Positions 30,915 to 32,531 of a stretch of 32,531 bases of DNA are shown here, in pieces (positions within the stretch are counted from its first letter, which is position 1; the number at the start of each line of letters is the position of its first letter). The DNA lies in NCBI GenBank assembly GCA_902478945.1, contig CABSMX010000009.1:1-32531 (forward strand), read 5' to 3'. Source of the stretch: an uncultured Collinsella sp. (GTDB lineage: Bacteria > Actinomycetota > Coriobacteriia > Coriobacteriales > Coriobacteriaceae). The notes under the pieces were generated by a model, which saw nothing but the letters and a program-made list of their open reading frames with translations, was not told where the DNA came from and searched no databases. A program made the translations under genes and the position numbers.

Positions 30915-32018
30915 CTACCAATGTTGACGCGCCTCGATTACGGCCTGCCAAAGCTTAAACCGCTTCGCTTCGACGCGCTTGAGGGCAAAGTATCGCTGCT
31001 CCTCGCTCATGGGCTTGTTAAAAATGGGTCGCTTGTTCCGATGCAGCTTCCGTCGGATGCGTTCGCACAGCCGGATGAGCTTGTCGTAGTCATTTGCCTG
31101 CTCAGTCGTCACGGTGAAGTGTGCCACGCCGCTCAACAGCTCCAACTCGTTGCGGCGCTCGGCATCCTTGTAAATCTTCTCGCGTCCGTCATGAATGGCA
31201 TCGCTGTCGTAATCGACCATCGCGGTCAGCACCTCTGGCAGCAGCCCGGCCTTTACTTTATCCATGCCCACCTCGACTTTAGCCGTAAGCGTTATGTCGG
31301 GTGTGCGCTCCAACACGCGAAGCTTGTGATCGCGTCCGTCATTGTATCCATCGCGAATGAAGACCTTCTTGTTAAGTTCGGCCTTGCCCAATGCATACCC
31401 GCCGTAGCGCACAGGCAGCGACATAAACATGCAGAGCCCCGACTCCCTCGGAGAGCGCGACCCCTCGATCACATATGCAAGCAGCGCCTTTGCCTTCGCG
31501 ATACCCCTCACCTTGGGTGACTTCTCGATATACGCCTCGATGAGCTCCTTAGTCGTGAGCCTGCTATCGCGCATGCCCGCATCCCTGCCTGTTACCCCAC
31601 CGGGAGCAAGGTTATCCAGCCGGTAATCCGATGTCATCGCATAGCCGGCATAGACGGCCGCTGCCACATCGCCATCGTGCACAGCCTGCAAAAACGCCAG
31701 CTCGGGAGAGCACACATACGCATCAAGGTCGCCCATCCAGTGGCCCAGCGAGATAAACGAACCCGCCGGGAGCTCGTTGGTGCACAGATGCGTCTTAACA
31801 TGCTTGCTCTGCCGACGGCCGGCGCGCGACGGCACCAGCAAATCCAGCGTTTCGATCCCCAGGTCATAGCGATCGATAACCTCCTGCGCTTCTTGGTCCA
31901 AGAGCGCACAGGCACCTGCAATCGACACGACCTCTGGCTCCGAATCCCCAAAGCGAGGGTTCGGCATGTGCGCCAACAGCGCCAATGCGGCGTTATGTGA
32001 AACGATAAAGTACCTCAT
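30915..32018 (-). CDS. Paralog of the 14095 protein: AbiEi-like N-terminus, degenerate PD-(D/E)XK-like C-terminus
   Basis: The 367-residue protein shares the layout of the 14095-15168 product: SRAGRRQSKHVKTHLCTNELPAGSF aligns with its SR...KSHLLTQEPPPGSF, YVCSPELAFLQ with DVTSPELTLLS, SPRESGLCMFMSLPVRYGGYAL with SPFEVQTSMLISLPRDEGGLGI, and a C-terminal Asp241, VDYDSD (268-273), His276, DAERRNELELLSGVAHFTVT. At the catalytic position it has DYDS where the paralog has ECQ, so nuclease activity is doubtful. The start at 32018 has no ribosome site; TATCTT six to seven bases before the ATG suggests leaderless translation. A Lys/Arg-rich tail ends the protein. The stop is 37 bases from the 182-bp palindrome. 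Confidence 0.7.
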   Translation of the reverse strand: MRYFIVSHNAALALLAHMPNPRFGDSEPEVVSIAGACALLDQEAQEVIDRYDLGIETLDLLVPSRAGRRQSKHVKTHLCTNELPAGSFISLGHWMGDLDAYVCSPELAFLQAVHDGDVAAAVYAGYAMTSDYRLDNLAPGGVTGRDAGMRDSRLTTKELIEAYIEKSPKVRGIAKAKALLAYVIEGSRSPRESGLCMFMSLPVRYGGYALGKAELNKKVFIRDGYNDGRDHKLRVLERTPDITLTAKVEVGMDKVKAGLLPEVLTAMVDYDSDAIHDGREKIYKDAERRNELELLSGVAHFTVTTEQANDYDKLIRLCERIRRKLHRNKRPIFNKPMSEEQRYFALKRVEAKRFKLWQAVIEARQHW

Positions 32019-32139
32019 GGCGCGAAGATAGCACGCGCGCCGGCGGCGGCTGGCGGTTCTGTTAAGTTTCCGGTAAACGACCGGCGGTTTTTTCGCCGAG
32101 GTGCGCCAAAGTGTTCATTCGACGATGCCCAAACCGCAA

Positions 32140-32183
32140 TCCGTCAAGCTTTTGGCAAGGTTGCCGCTCAACTGGCCAAAAGC
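32140..32183. repeat. Stem-loop upstream of the DUF5710 gene, related to 7519-7582
   Basis: GCTTTTGGC (32148-32156) pairs perfectly with GCCAAAAGC (32175-32183). TCCGTCAAGCT-nn-TGGCAAGGTT (32140-32162) repeats the loop of the element at 7541-7563 with two differences, in the same orientation. The gap 32019-32315 otherwise holds only a GC-rich hairpin (CCGGT...ACCGG near 32070-32086) and no gene I can support. Confidence 0.55.
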
Positions 32184-32315
32184 CGACCATCTACTTGCCA
32201 GTTTATCCAAGGCGTAACCAACCAGTCCGCACCGCGGCTTCTCGGCAAAACGCCACAACGTCCACACCCTGCGGTATCCTTGAGCCACTTACACCTGTAG
32301 CACCAAGGAGCCACC

Positions 32316-32496
32316 ATGCGCACCGAGCTCGATGTTCCCTTTTCGCGCAAAGAAGAAGCCAAGGCGCTGGGCGCCAAATGGGACCGGACCAAGAAGATCT
32401 GGTATGTACCCAGCGGCGTCAACCCCGAACCCTTTGCCGAGTGGCTGCCCGGTGTTGACCGATCCGACCCCTCTGCGCCGTATATATATCTAGTAC
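32316..32496 (+). CDS. DUF5710-domain protein, 3'-truncated by the contig end
   Basis: The frame starting MRTELDVPFSRKEEAKALG continues AKWDRTKKIWYVPSGVNPEPFAEWLP, a full DUF5710 repeat (conserved VPF, KEEAKALGAKWD, WYVP, PFAEWLP). DUF5710 modules of unknown function occur in conjugation- and DNA-related proteins and in stand-alone actinobacterial proteins. AAGGAG at 32305-32310, five bases upstream, fixes the ATG. About 60 native codons are present (ending YIYLVP); the frame then runs without a stop into adapter sequence at 32497, so length and C-terminal domains are unknown. Confidence 0.85.
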
Positions 32497-32531
32497 CTGT
32501 CTCTTATACACATCTCCGAGCCCACGAGACT
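32497..32531 (+). other. Illumina Nextera transposase adapter (assembly artefact)
   Basis: The bases begin with CTGTCTCTTATACACATCT, the Tn5 mosaic end, and continue CCGAGCCCACGAGAC, the Nextera read-2 adapter, plus one T. This is library sequence, not genome. In frame it adds VSYTHLRAHET to the DUF5710 protein, a peptide recognisable as adapter translation. Confidence 0.98.

Overview
The window looks like a GC-rich chromosomal contig end from a Coriobacteriia-type actinobacterium, most likely Collinsella or a close relative. This is inferred from protein character, C/G-ending codons, the actinobacterial-style Tad locus, a pheST operon under a transcriptional T-box, and a fused CbiM-type metal transporter. 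No database search was run. The last 35 bases are an Illumina Nextera adapter read-through, so the right edge is an assembly end and the last gene is cut there.

Layout. 53-7410 (minus): a tightly packed Tad/Flp pilus operon in the order cpaB(rcpC), tadZ(cpaE), tadA(cpaF), tadB, tadC, flp pilin, a membrane-anchored unknown, a second prepilin-like protein, TadE, and a TadG-like protein. It continues past the left edge. 7663-8847: ribosome-assembly GTPase rsgA. 9089-11770: a P2A (Ca2+-type) cation ATPase with a structured leader and a very stable 3' UTR hairpin. 12212-13672 (plus): pyruvate kinase. 14095-15168 (plus): an unnamed protein with a nuclease-like C-terminus, next to nested inverted repeats. 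15165-16013: a zinc-dependent phospholipase C-like protein. 16095-18809: a cobalt/nickel ECF transporter (cbiM, cbiQ, cbiO). 19056-23135: pheT and pheS behind a Phe T-box. 23275-24849 (plus): an M32 carboxypeptidase. 25055-26386: glmM. 26470-28800: a DUF4012 cell-envelope protein. 28940-29962: an EamA transporter. 30253-30327: tRNA-Val(GAC). 30370-30877: a frameshifted 42-bp-repeat gene remnant beside a 182-bp palindromic element. 30915-32018: a second copy of the nuclease-like family. 32316-end: a truncated DUF5710 protein.

How it fits together. The Tad genes form one assembly machine: TadA powers it, TadB/TadC are the platform, TadZ localises it, CpaB is envelope-associated, and Flp and TadE/G are the prepilin-like subunits. 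The Cbi genes form one ECF importer. PheS and PheT form one enzyme whose transcription senses uncharged tRNA-Phe. The other metabolic genes are single housekeeping units.

The least explained material is the pair of paralogous AbiEi-like/PD-(D/E)XK-like proteins (14095-15168 and 30915-32018). Each lies within about 50 bases of a long inverted repeat. Several other intergenic gaps hold long palindromes (7519-7582, 8990-9077, 21597-21681, 24916-25055, 32140-32183) that look like dispersed repeat families of this lineage.
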